From the NCBI GenBank assembly GCA_035623255.1, contig DASPTU010000104.1, forward strand, positions 1 to 64,000: DNA of 64,000 bases, in the 5' to 3' direction. This document shows positions 51,974 to 60,003 of the stretch, piece after piece. How positions within the stretch are numbered: the stretch's first letter is position 1; each line of letters opens with the position of its first letter. The DNA comes from JAFAGX01 sp035623255. GTDB lineage: Bacteria; Acidobacteriota; Terriglobia; Terriglobales; Acidobacteriaceae. Under the pieces are notes generated by a model. It saw only the letters and a list, made by a program, of their open reading frames with translations. It had not been told where the DNA came from and made no database searches. The translations under genes were made by a program, and so were the position numbers.

Positions 51974-52366
51974 TTACTTGCTTGCAGTGCTGCCCTCACC
52001 ACTACCCGAGTTCTGTCCGATTTGCAGGGCATACTTTTTCCCGCCGAAACGGACTTCTGCCAGCGATTTCGTTCCGTCGCCGTTGTCCTTAATCACCGCT
52101 GAATCCGAACTTGGAACTTGAGACAGATCCATCAGCGTTGCCGGTGTAGTCGCCACTACTTTCTTGCCTTTCATGATGTTCAGTTGGACGTTCTGACCCG
52201 TGCCTTCCCAGTTCAGTGAATACTCACCGGCAGGCAGCTTCGTCCCGCTCACGGTGACATCGCTCAGAGTCTGTAGTGATCCCTTATTGCTAGCCGCGAA
52301 TAGACTGGTTGCAAGCAGCATTGTGAGCCCTAACAGCAAGCCCCTGGAAACGCTTGTGCACTTCAT
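51974..52366 (-). CDS. Small secreted protein, unknown function
   Basis: 130 residues from ATG 52366 (GGAG six bases upstream). Signal peptide (about 1-24, LLLGLTMLLATSLFA). One beta-rich domain with SDVTVSGTKLPAGEYSLNWEG (quoted in part), GKKVVATTPATLMDLS and GGKKYALQIGQ, and a Gly/Ser tail. I recall similar exported proteins as common in Acidobacteria. Function not assignable. An upstream in-frame extension to 52522 is unlikely. Confidence 0.78.
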   Translation of the reverse strand: MKCTSVSRGLLLGLTMLLATSLFAASNKGSLQTLSDVTVSGTKLPAGEYSLNWEGTGQNVQLNIMKGKKVVATTPATLMDLSQVPSSDSAVIKDNGDGTKSLAEVRFGGKKYALQIGQNSGSGEGSTASK

Positions 52367-52947
52367 GAAATTCTCCATTTTCTTCCCGAATACGTCGGGA
52401 GCGGTTCTGGGCGGCTTGGTTTCGCTTTCGCCGAGACTTGCGTTTCTCGACGAAAGGCCTACAATTGCTGCCGCGGGGTTCGGAAGAAAGCGCAGGCCGC
52501 TACGCCTGCACCTTCTGCTCAAGGGATTGTGCTCACCTGGGCCGCCAAACCGAGTGTGAGTTCAGTCCCTTAACCCCTGAATCTCTCTTGGAGCCGAGCC
52601 GGTGTCTACCCCGTCTTTGCTCAACGTGACCAGATACGTCCGTGGCCAGCTAAAAGTTCCATTACGATTCAAATCGTACTTACTGGATTCGACGCTCACC
52701 TGATTGGGTCGTTAGCAAATTTCGTCGACACAGGGTGTAAATGTTTTGTTACAGCTGCGCATAAGTCGCAACCATTCGTTCACAATTTTTTGCAATCACG
52801 CCACGCTGCATAAACCGGGTGCACACCAACGGCCAAAGAAAGAAATGAGAAATATCTGGGAGTGGTTATGTTTGAGGTACGCGGCCACTAGTGCGGTGTT
52901 CGCAAGCGGAACCGCGCGTTCATAAACGGACAGGCAGGACCAAGCAC
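52367..52947. other. 581-bp gap with no clear gene
   Basis: Contains TACGATT (52663-52669) and AATCGTA (52672-52678), a perfect 7-bp inverted repeat with a 2-bp centre, and a hairpin at 52893-52915 (GCGGT with ACCGC plus inner pairs). The second may end the minus-strand oxidoreductase gene but has no T-run. The middle part is AT-richer. No reading frame with a ribosome site was found. Confidence 0.55.
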
Positions 52948-53910
52948 CTACTTAACTCGCAATACGATCTTTCCAAAATTTTTTCCGTCCGCCAGCAAAC
53001 GATACGCTTCTTGAACTTGTTCGAAGGCCAGAATTTGACCTATGACTGGCCGGAGATGTCCTCCTGAAGTCCACGCGGAAAGTTCCCGCCAGCCGACTTC
53101 CATCAGGGCGCGATTTGCAGAAAGATAAGTCAGCCACAGCCCGTGCACGCTTGCACCTTTTGCATAGAGCAGGCGCGTATCCAATGTCGGTTTCTCTCCG
53201 GTCGCACTTCCATAAACAATCACGCGGCCGAAATCCCGGAGGCAGCGAACGCTTTTTGCCACGTGCTCTCCGCCCAACATTTCGAATACCGCGTCCACCC
53301 CTTCGCCGTGCGTCAGATCTTTGATGGCTTCTTCATAGTCTTGTTGCTTGTAATTGATGCCGTGCAGCAATCCCAGCTTTTTGACTCGCGCCAGTTTCTC
53401 GTCGGACGATGATGTTCCAAACATCTCTACCCCAAGCAACTTCCCGATCTGCACTGCGGCGGTCCCTACGCCACCGGCCACGGCGTGAATCAAAACTCGC
53501 GGAGCATCTGCACCTGGCGTGGTCTCAGTCAATCCGGCTTTCCAATATGCGAAATATGCAGTGAAGTAGTTAACAGGAAAAGCTGCGCATTCCTCCGCAC
53601 TCCACTCGGCAGGTGCAGGCCACAGTAATTCCGATCGGGCCGCGGTCCGCTCGGCAAATGCAGCATATTGCGTGTATCCCATCATGCGTCGCCCATCGCC
53701 TTTCCTCACGCCATAGAATTCCCGTCCCGCAATCAATGGCGGCTTTGGTGTTCCCGGATAACCTCCTTGGGCCGTCAGCACGTCGGCAAAGTTCAGGCCT
53801 GCGGCTTCGACTTGAACTATTTCCTGTCCGGCCGCAGGAGTTGGCTCAGGCATGTCGCGGATCTCAAGCACCTCCGGCCCGCCAAATCGGGTGATCACAA
53901 TCGCCTTCAT
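52948..53910 (-). CDS. Zinc-binding-type quinone oxidoreductase (MDR family)
   Basis: 320-residue NADPH:quinone reductase-like protein. The N-terminal GroES-like domain has AIVITRFGGPEVLEI and GLNFADVLTAQGGYPG. The Rossmann domain has HAVAGGVGTAAVQIGKLLG (AxxGGVG) and GTSSSDEKL. The C-terminal end has GRVIVYGSATGE and NFGKIVLRV. No zinc-ligand Cys set is evident, as expected for QOR/crystallin types. It stands alone. Confidence 0.92.
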   Translation of the reverse strand: MKAIVITRFGGPEVLEIRDMPEPTPAAGQEIVQVEAAGLNFADVLTAQGGYPGTPKPPLIAGREFYGVRKGDGRRMMGYTQYAAFAERTAARSELLWPAPAEWSAEECAAFPVNYFTAYFAYWKAGLTETTPGADAPRVLIHAVAGGVGTAAVQIGKLLGVEMFGTSSSDEKLARVKKLGLLHGINYKQQDYEEAIKDLTHGEGVDAVFEMLGGEHVAKSVRCLRDFGRVIVYGSATGEKPTLDTRLLYAKGASVHGLWLTYLSANRALMEVGWRELSAWTSGGHLRPVIGQILAFEQVQEAYRLLADGKNFGKIVLRVK

Positions 53911-54151
53911 GCGGTGAGTCTACCAAGCGACAGCGGTGGTTTGCACAGCCACCTCAAGCGCATCACATTCGCCTGTGACTTGCGTAATGCTATAAGATGC
54001 GCAACGGGTATATACTTCAGTCGACATATTGTTAGCTCCCGGCCTGCTCGGCAGGCGGGTAGCGGAGCATATCTCATAGCTGGGTTGCCTCTTCATAAGC
54101 TCCGCATTAAATCATTGGCCGCTGAGGTTGGGTGTCGCGCAGGGGCCAGTG

Positions 54152-54180
54152 GGAACCGGCGGATGCACGTGGCCGGTTCC
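54152..54180 (+). promoter_or_regulatory. 9-bp hairpin just before PIN-TRAM gene
   Basis: GGAACCGGC (54152-54160) and GCCGGTTCC (54172-54180) are perfect arms around an 11-nt loop, ending at the GGGGAGG ribosome site of the next gene (54181-54187). The stem abuts the site and could influence its use. Confidence 0.4.
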
Positions 54181-54193
54181 GGGGAGGTTTTTC

Positions 54194-55291
54194 ATGGGTT
54201 TGGTACTGGTTCGGATTTTATTCATTGTTTTCGTTGCAATCACCTGTTACCTAATTCAGCCGTTCGGAATCGCCCCGAAATCGTATGCGGCGGGCGCGGG
54301 CGCGCTCTTAGGACTTGCAGTCGTTTTATTCGAATGGCGATTGCGCTTAGTCAGTCTCAAGCGTCTCATCGGTGCTGCCATCGGCAGCATTCTGGGTATA
54401 TTTGGCGCTTACCTGTTTGCGCTTGTCATCCGCAATAGCATTGCGCCCGGTCCAACTCAAAGCTTCCTGCAAATCATGGTCATGCTGTTGATGGCCTACG
54501 TGGGTCTCGTGGTCGGCGCAAATAAAGGCGACTTGCTCAACCTGGCTGCCCTCGGCGGGATTTTCGGCGGAGAAAAACAGTCGAAGCGAAGCTACAAGAT
54601 TCTTGATACCAGCGTCATTATCGATGGCCGCATCGCCGATATCGCCGAAACCGGATTTCTGGATGGCATCCTGGTAATCCCGCAGTTTGTGCTTCGCGAG
54701 TTGCAGCTTGTGGCAGATTCCGCCGATTCTCTGAAGCGCAATCGCGGCCGGCGCGGCTTGGACATTTTGCAGCGTCTCCAAAAAGTCGCGTCCGTGCAAA
54801 TCCAGATTGTAGAAGACGATTTTCCCACCGTTCGAGAAGTCGATTTGAAGCTGATCGAATTGGCCAAGCTTTACGAAGGCAAGATCATTACCAATGATTT
54901 CAATTTGAACAAGGTTGCCCAACTACAGGGCGTTGAGGTGCTGAACATCAACGAACTGGCGAACTCGCTGAAGCCGATCGTCCTGCCAGGCGAGGCCATG
55001 AAGGTGTTCATCCTGAAGGAAGGTAAAGAATATAACCAGGGAGTCGCCTATCTGGACGACGGAACTATGGTGGTTGTCGACAATGCTCGCAAGATGATTG
55101 GAAAGACCGTCGACATCTCGGTGACCTCCGTCTTGCAGACCACCGCGGGAAAAATGATCTTTGGCAAGTGGGATGAGCGGGCTGCGCCTCGCGCCGATTC
55201 GCGACCGTCCGTGATGGTCACTACGGTCTCGGCCGTCCCAACTACCGAGGCCCCGAAGAAGCCCATACTCGAGGGCAGGCCCACAGAATAA
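54194..55291 (+). CDS. Membrane PIN-TRAM domain protein (YacL-like)
   Basis: 365 residues from ATG 54194. Four N-terminal membrane helices (about 2-21, 31-48, 56-74, 85-103). A PIN nuclease-like domain has YKILDTSVIIDGRI (about 137-150), with acidic residues in ITNDFNLNKVAQ near 235. A TRAM OB-fold (about 275-335; YNQGVAYLDDGTMVVVDNA, quoted in part) binds RNA in other proteins. Homologues are usually called YacL; ispD normally follows but not here. Probably an RNase acting at the membrane; the target is unknown. Confidence 0.92.
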   Translation: MGLVLVRILFIVFVAITCYLIQPFGIAPKSYAAGAGALLGLAVVLFEWRLRLVSLKRLIGAAIGSILGIFGAYLFALVIRNSIAPGPTQSFLQIMVMLLMAYVGLVVGANKGDLLNLAALGGIFGGEKQSKRSYKILDTSVIIDGRIADIAETGFLDGILVIPQFVLRELQLVADSADSLKRNRGRRGLDILQRLQKVASVQIQIVEDDFPTVREVDLKLIELAKLYEGKIITNDFNLNKVAQLQGVEVLNINELANSLKPIVLPGEAMKVFILKEGKEYNQGVAYLDDGTMVVVDNARKMIGKTVDISVTSVLQTTAGKMIFGKWDERAAPRADSRPSVMVTTVSAVPTTEAPKKPILEGRPTE

Positions 55292-55448
55292 TCTAATTGC
55301 CCTGGTTCCTTGCGCTTAAGAAACCGCGGTAGGGGAAGGCTTTTTACCCTCTGGTCACCCAATTATTTTCACGCTAAAATGACAGCGGCATCATCCAAGA
55401 TGCATACAGGCTCTATCCGCCAGGAGCGGAGGGGCACTGGAGGACATC

Positions 55449-56339
55449 GTGAGTCTCACACCGATTGGCGAGCCTCGCCAGAAGATCACCGTCGCTTCTC
55501 TTCGAGAAAAGAAAATTCACCGCGAGCCGATCACCTGCTTGACTGCTTACGACTACGCGACTGCACGCCTGGTCGATGAAGCGGCAATTGACGTCATCCT
55601 GGTTGGCGATTCGCTCGCCCAAACCATGCTCGGATACGAGAACACGCTCACGGTGACAGTTGATGAAATGCTGCATCACACGCGGGCCGTGCGGCGAGGC
55701 GTGAAGCACGCCTTCCTTATTGCCGACATGCCTTTCGGCTCGTTCCACGTCACTCAAGATGAAGCATTGCGCAACGCCGCGCGCTTCGTGAAGGAGGGTG
55801 GCGCTGAGGCAGTAAAAATGGAGGGTGGAGAGAAACGAGCTGACCTCATCCGGCGGGTGATCGACGCGGAAATTCCGGTAGCTGGCCATATCGGCCTAAC
55901 CCCGCAATCGGTGAACGTGATGGGTGGCTACAAAGTTCAGGGCAAGTCACTGCAGGCGATTGAGCAACTGATGCGCGATGCCGTGGCGCTTGACCGCGCT
56001 GGCGTAGCATGTCTCTATCTGGAGGGAATTCCCCGGGAAGTGGCGGCCATGATCACCGCTGAAGTCTCCACTCCGACGATCGGAATCGGCGCGGGACCGG
56101 ATTGTGATGGCCAGGTCTTAGTGATCCACGACATTTTGAATCTGACATTCGGACCGCCAGCAAAATTTGTGCGCCGGTATGGCGACGTGGCTGCCCTGAT
56201 CAACGACGCCGTGCAAGCGTTTCGAACCGATGTTCTCTCGCATCAATATCCGTCTGACAGTGAGTCCTACCATCTGTCGAAGGATACCCAGCAGGCGCTG
56301 GAAGATGTTCTGGTGCGAAAACAAGCTGTCCGGCGATAA
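55449..56339 (+). CDS. panB: 3-methyl-2-oxobutanoate hydroxymethyltransferase
   Basis: First step of pantothenate synthesis: transfers a hydroxymethyl from methylenetetrahydrofolate to 2-oxoisovalerate. 296 residues (usual 260-280). Signatures: ITCLTAYDYATARLVDEA, ILVGDSLAQTMLGYENTL (quoted in part), VKMEGGEKRADLI, GHIGLTPQSVN and IGIGAGPDCDGQVLVIHDIL (quoted in part). GTG start at 55449 with GGAGG five bases upstream. Starts the panB-lipoprotein-panC group. Confidence 0.96.
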   Translation: MSLTPIGEPRQKITVASLREKKIHREPITCLTAYDYATARLVDEAAIDVILVGDSLAQTMLGYENTLTVTVDEMLHHTRAVRRGVKHAFLIADMPFGSFHVTQDEALRNAARFVKEGGAEAVKMEGGEKRADLIRRVIDAEIPVAGHIGLTPQSVNVMGGYKVQGKSLQAIEQLMRDAVALDRAGVACLYLEGIPREVAAMITAEVSTPTIGIGAGPDCDGQVLVIHDILNLTFGPPAKFVRRYGDVAALINDAVQAFRTDVLSHQYPSDSESYHLSKDTQQALEDVLVRKQAVRR

Positions 56340-56372
56340 TCGTTCCCAGGCCGACGTCGCGTCCTGACAAGT

Positions 56373-56828
56373 ATGAAATTGCCGATCTTGGGTATTCTAG
56401 GGATAAGCCTCGCCACAGTATTTGCCTGCTCTAAGCCTCCACAGACCGCCAGCCGGAGTCCCAGTGAAAGTCCCGCACCTCGCCTGGAGCAGATCCCGCC
56501 TGCCGATGCTCAGAAATACGGACAGGTTCGCGATACAAAAGGCTGGCGTAATCCCTACTTGATCGTGAAACCGGATGGCTTATGGCTACTGGACGTCAGC
56601 AACAATGAAGAGCGCCCCTTGCCTCCTGATCAGGTGCTTAGCACGCTTGCTTCCCTGCCCGCCTCAGCATGGCCCTATGGCAGAGTGGTTGCGGTACAAG
56701 AAATGGTCGAGGGGACTTCAGGCGCTGATCAGATCGCCTTGCGAAAAAACCGCGCCATTCTTGCCGGCACGCTGGAAGGAGCGCAAGTACTGATCAACTG
56801 GGCACCGGCTCCTGATCGCAAACCATGA
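56373..56828 (+). CDS. Small lipoprotein between panB and panC
   Basis: 151-residue putative lipoprotein, lipobox VFAC (Cys near residue 19), then a Pro/Ser linker. The rest is a small domain with WRNPYLIVKPDGLWLLD (quoted in part), PDQVLSTLASLPASAWPYGRVVAVQEM (quoted in part) and ALRKNRAILAGTLEGAQV (quoted in part). No family recognised. Its stop overlaps the panC start (ATGA, 56825-56828), so it is translated with panC. An exported lipoprotein inside a vitamin operon is unusual. Confidence 0.78.
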   Translation: MKLPILGILGISLATVFACSKPPQTASRSPSESPAPRLEQIPPADAQKYGQVRDTKGWRNPYLIVKPDGLWLLDVSNNEERPLPPDQVLSTLASLPASAWPYGRVVAVQEMVEGTSGADQIALRKNRAILAGTLEGAQVLINWAPAPDRKP

Positions 56829-57691
56829 AGGTCAAAACCACTGTCGAACTAATGCGTGAGGCTGCGCGGGTAGCCCGCCTCGCTGGCTTGCGCATTGGGT
56901 TGGTGCCGACCATGGGTGCGTTGCATGAGGGACATCTTTCGCTGGTGCGTGCTGCCAAGGTCCAATGCGATGCCGTGGTCGTTTCGATCTTTGTAAATCC
57001 CCTGCAGTTTGGACCCAATGAAGATCTCGCGAGGTATCCGCGCAATTTTGAGCGCGATTGCGAACTGCTGACGAAAGAAGATGTCGATCTTGTTTTCGCG
57101 CCATCGGTCGAAGAGGTCTATCCGGAGGAAGCAACTACCTATGTGACCGTTGAGGGTCTCAGTGACCGACTCTGCGGCGGGTCGCGCCCCGGCCACTTTC
57201 GCGGGGTTACTACAGTAGTGGCTAAGCTCCTCCATATCGTGGAACCGGACTTGGCTTTCTTTGGCCAGAAGGACGCGGCGCAGGTTGCGATCATTCGGCG
57301 CATGGTGCGGGACTTGAATTTTGCTACCGAAATCATCGCGTGCCCAATCGTTCGCGAACCTGATGGCCTAGCCATGAGCTCGCGAAATGCTTATCTCACT
57401 CCCCAAGAACGCAAATCTGCGGTGGTTCTCTACCGGGCATTGCAGGAGGTGGAGCGTCGCTTTGATAAGGGCGAGCACGAAGCGAAGCCGCTAATCGCAG
57501 TGGGCAAAGAGGTCATCGCGCAACAAGCTGGCGTACGATTGGACTACTTCGAGATTGTCGACCCGGACTCGCTCGAACCGATTGATACAATCCGCAGCAC
57601 TGCACTCGTCGCAGTGGCTGCACTCGTCGGTATGACGCGCCTGATCGACAATGTGCGGCTAAGCCCGAGTAACCCGTCCCAAACCACATAG
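56825..57691 (+). CDS. panC: Pantoate-beta-alanine ligase
   Basis: Condenses pantoate and beta-alanine with ATP to pantothenate. 288 residues. Signatures: VPTMGALHEGHLSLVRAA (HxGH, about 27), VVSIFVNPLQFGPNEDL (quoted in part), FFGQKDAAQVAIIRRMV (quoted in part) and the KMSKS-like GLAMSSRNAYL. It overlaps the lipoprotein gene by 4 bp. panD, which supplies beta-alanine, is not in the window. Confidence 0.96.
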   Translation: MKVKTTVELMREAARVARLAGLRIGLVPTMGALHEGHLSLVRAAKVQCDAVVVSIFVNPLQFGPNEDLARYPRNFERDCELLTKEDVDLVFAPSVEEVYPEEATTYVTVEGLSDRLCGGSRPGHFRGVTTVVAKLLHIVEPDLAFFGQKDAAQVAIIRRMVRDLNFATEIIACPIVREPDGLAMSSRNAYLTPQERKSAVVLYRALQEVERRFDKGEHEAKPLIAVGKEVIAQQAGVRLDYFEIVDPDSLEPIDTIRSTALVAVAALVGMTRLIDNVRLSPSNPSQTT

Positions 57692-57837
57692 CGGCTTCAG
57701 AAAACCGTACAATCCGAATCAGTCCATCTGCGCTATTTACACTGTCCCAATGAGCGAGTCCTTTCGATACTTGGATCGGCAACAGCCTACGTTCATGCTT
57801 GTAGTGCTTGAGCGGCATTACGCGAGCCGGCACTCCA

Positions 57838-59313
57838 ATGCGAAATCAAACGCTTGCGATTCTTTGCTGCTGTCTTTTGGCAACGTTGGCCTCTGTCGGT
57901 TGCGGCGGCTCGAGCAGCCCTTCCCCATCAAATTCCGGCGCTCCTGCAGCGAACGGAAGCGCCTCATCGATCACCAAGGACGGCATCACCTGGGCTTTTA
58001 GCAAGCCGGTTACGGCGGGCCAGTTCGTCAACGGCGATTACTATGTGGTCGGGCCAGTCACGATTACCTCCATCGATCCCGCACCCACAACTTCAACACC
58101 GTACGAGAACGGTTCAGTGCTGAATCTGCCAACCGCAAACAGCAAGAGCGGTTTCGATTCTCGCCTTAACGATGGAACTGACGAATCCTGGTGGTTTGAC
58201 GCATCCTTGCGATCTTATCCCCCGATCAATCTGAAGCCCGGAGACGCCTTGGTCTCCTCAATCAGCCTTCCCCAAATTCACTCCGTGCCAGAGGTGATGC
58301 GCGCGACGGACATGAGCGCCAGCCCGGTAGCGTCTGTCTCCGTACTCACCGTTCTCTCAGCTGCGCCGTCGGCGGATGCATTCCGCCCCTCCTATTGCGA
58401 CCGCAAGCAGACGATCTATCATGCAAACTCGCTGCAGAGAAATCTGCTGCCCTCTCTGGCGCCACCCGATCCCTCAGGTACTCCGCCGCTCTCGCAGTTT
58501 GAGACCTGGTATCGTCAGCCGTGGATCGACACCAACCCATTCCTTTTCGACGCCCCGGCCAACTACATGCCAAGTTATGGCCAGCATATTGCCTTCGCTG
58601 ACTCTTACGCATCATTGCTTCTGATGATGAATTTCCCAGCGGACCAGAAGGTGAACCTCACAAATTACTTTGTGCAATACGGCATTGACCTCTACGGGTG
58701 TCTGCAGGCCGGCTACGGCTGGCCAGCATTTGGAGGCCATCGCAGCGGCCGGAAGCTGCCAGTCATTCTCGCGGGAATTCTGCTGAACAACGACGGCATG
58801 AAGAATGCTTCTGCAACATATCCGAACCAGTTCGGTGAGGACATGCAAACCGTCTACATCGACAAGATTCCCGGCGGCTACCAGCAGGCCTGGCAGGGAG
58901 CAACCGTAATTTATGGAGGCCACTACGGGGTGAATGCTGATGGCACGCCCGTCAGCGCCGGTTTGTACGGGCCTTATGAGCAGCTTCAGCCCGTGAATTG
59001 GCCTTTAATCAATGGCAATGAGCAGTTGGGAGAAGCGTATCGCCGCTGCTGTACATCTGTCTCCTGGGTAGGGGAGGCGCTTGCCATGCACCTCATGAGT
59101 GCAGAAAGTGTCTGGAATTATCCCGCGTTCTTTGACTATGTCGATCGGTGGATGACGGAAGATGACACCCAGGCGGTGGCCGAGATCAAAGCTCAAACCG
59201 GTTTCGACTACAGTGCGAATTGGGAGCGTCAGGGTCAAACTCGCTACTGGCTGCAAGGAGAATTCCCGCAGTACACGTTTGTCGACGACATGTGGGCCGC
59301 CTACCGCAAGTGA
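57838..59313 (+). CDS. Secreted lipoprotein, unknown function
   Basis: 491 residues from ATG 57838. Lipobox ASVGC (Cys near 22) after LAILCCCLLATL. A Ser/Pro/Gly linker, then an N-terminal beta domain (about 45-185) with ITWAFSKPVTAGQFVNGDYY (quoted in part), and a helical C-terminal domain (about 200-491) with WYRQPWIDTNP, CLQAGYGWPAFGGHRSGRKLP (quoted in part), WQGATVIYGG, RRCCTSVSWVGEAL and VDRWMTEDD. The C-terminal part has a pattern that might be an alpha/alpha toroid, as in polysaccharide lyases, but I cannot identify the family. It neighbours glycosidase-like genes. Confidence 0.75.
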   Translation: MRNQTLAILCCCLLATLASVGCGGSSSPSPSNSGAPAANGSASSITKDGITWAFSKPVTAGQFVNGDYYVVGPVTITSIDPAPTTSTPYENGSVLNLPTANSKSGFDSRLNDGTDESWWFDASLRSYPPINLKPGDALVSSISLPQIHSVPEVMRATDMSASPVASVSVLTVLSAAPSADAFRPSYCDRKQTIYHANSLQRNLLPSLAPPDPSGTPPLSQFETWYRQPWIDTNPFLFDAPANYMPSYGQHIAFADSYASLLLMMNFPADQKVNLTNYFVQYGIDLYGCLQAGYGWPAFGGHRSGRKLPVILAGILLNNDGMKNASATYPNQFGEDMQTVYIDKIPGGYQQAWQGATVIYGGHYGVNADGTPVSAGLYGPYEQLQPVNWPLINGNEQLGEAYRRCCTSVSWVGEALAMHLMSAESVWNYPAFFDYVDRWMTEDDTQAVAEIKAQTGFDYSANWERQGQTRYWLQGEFPQYTFVDDMWAAYRK

Positions 59314-59322
59314 AACCCCCGA

Positions 59323-60003
59323 TCAACTTGATTGAGCGGCGGTTCGAAGCCGCATCGGTCCGGAGACAAATGGGTTTCCGGCGATTACGTAGCGCAACGG
59401 AAGCGCCGCAGCCTTGGTGATGCCGATCCGTGGCGTGGTGAGGACGTGAGCGACGGGAAATCCATCAGCAGCAATAAACAGGTCCGAATCCGGGCTAGTA
59501 AGATCTTTGCCGTTATCCCGTTCGCGGGTGATTCCGAAAGCCTCGGCTAATCGTCCCGGCCCGCTCGTCAGCAGTCGCAGATCACTGGGCTTACGGATAC
59601 TGATACCGCGTTCCCGTGCCATTGCGTCAATTCCATCCAGCGGCTCAGCGGCACGAAACAAAACTCCTCCTGCAACTCCGTCCGGCAAGCACGAGACGTT
59701 CAGGCAATAATGATTGCCATAAATGAAATAGACATAAGCGCGGCCAGGAGGGCCAAACAGCACGTCGTTGCGGGCGGTACGCCCGGCAGCAGCGTGTGCT
59801 GCGGAATCATGGTTTCCGAGATAGGCTTCAACCTCCACAATCCTCGCCGCTCGTACGCGCCGGCCTTCACGTCGAACGAGAACCTTGCCCAGTAATTCAC
59901 GGCTTACCACTCGGGGATCGCGATCGTAGAAGGAGGTTTGTAGAAAACTCAGTGGCCTGGATGGGCTTGGCCCGAATGACATTGGCTTCTTGTCATGGCT
60001 CAT
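59323..60003 (-). CDS. Alkyladenine DNA glycosylase (Mpg/AAG family)
   Basis: Removes 3-methyladenine and related damaged bases from DNA. About 226 residues from ATG 60003. ATG 59982 gives about 219; both fit. Motifs: ELLGKVLVRREGR, RAARIVEVEAYLGNHDSAAHA (quoted in part: EVEAYLG and DSAAHA, with the catalytic Glu), GRAYVYFIYGNHYCLNVS (quoted in part) and LTSGPGRLAEAFGI. It overlaps the C-terminus of the glycosidase-like gene by 11 bp on the same strand. Confidence 0.92.
   Translation of the reverse strand: MSHDKKPMSFGPSPSRPLSFLQTSFYDRDPRVVSRELLGKVLVRREGRRVRAARIVEVEAYLGNHDSAAHAAAGRTARNDVLFGPPGRAYVYFIYGNHYCLNVSCLPDGVAGGVLFRAAEPLDGIDAMARERGISIRKPSDLRLLTSGPGRLAEAFGITRERDNGKDLTSPDSDLFIAADGFPVAHVLTTPRIGITKAAALPLRYVIAGNPFVSGPMRLRTAAQSS

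Noticed and set aside
52893..52915. A Rho-independent terminator after the oxidoreductase gene
   Set aside because: The hairpin is imperfect and no T-run follows on the minus strand.
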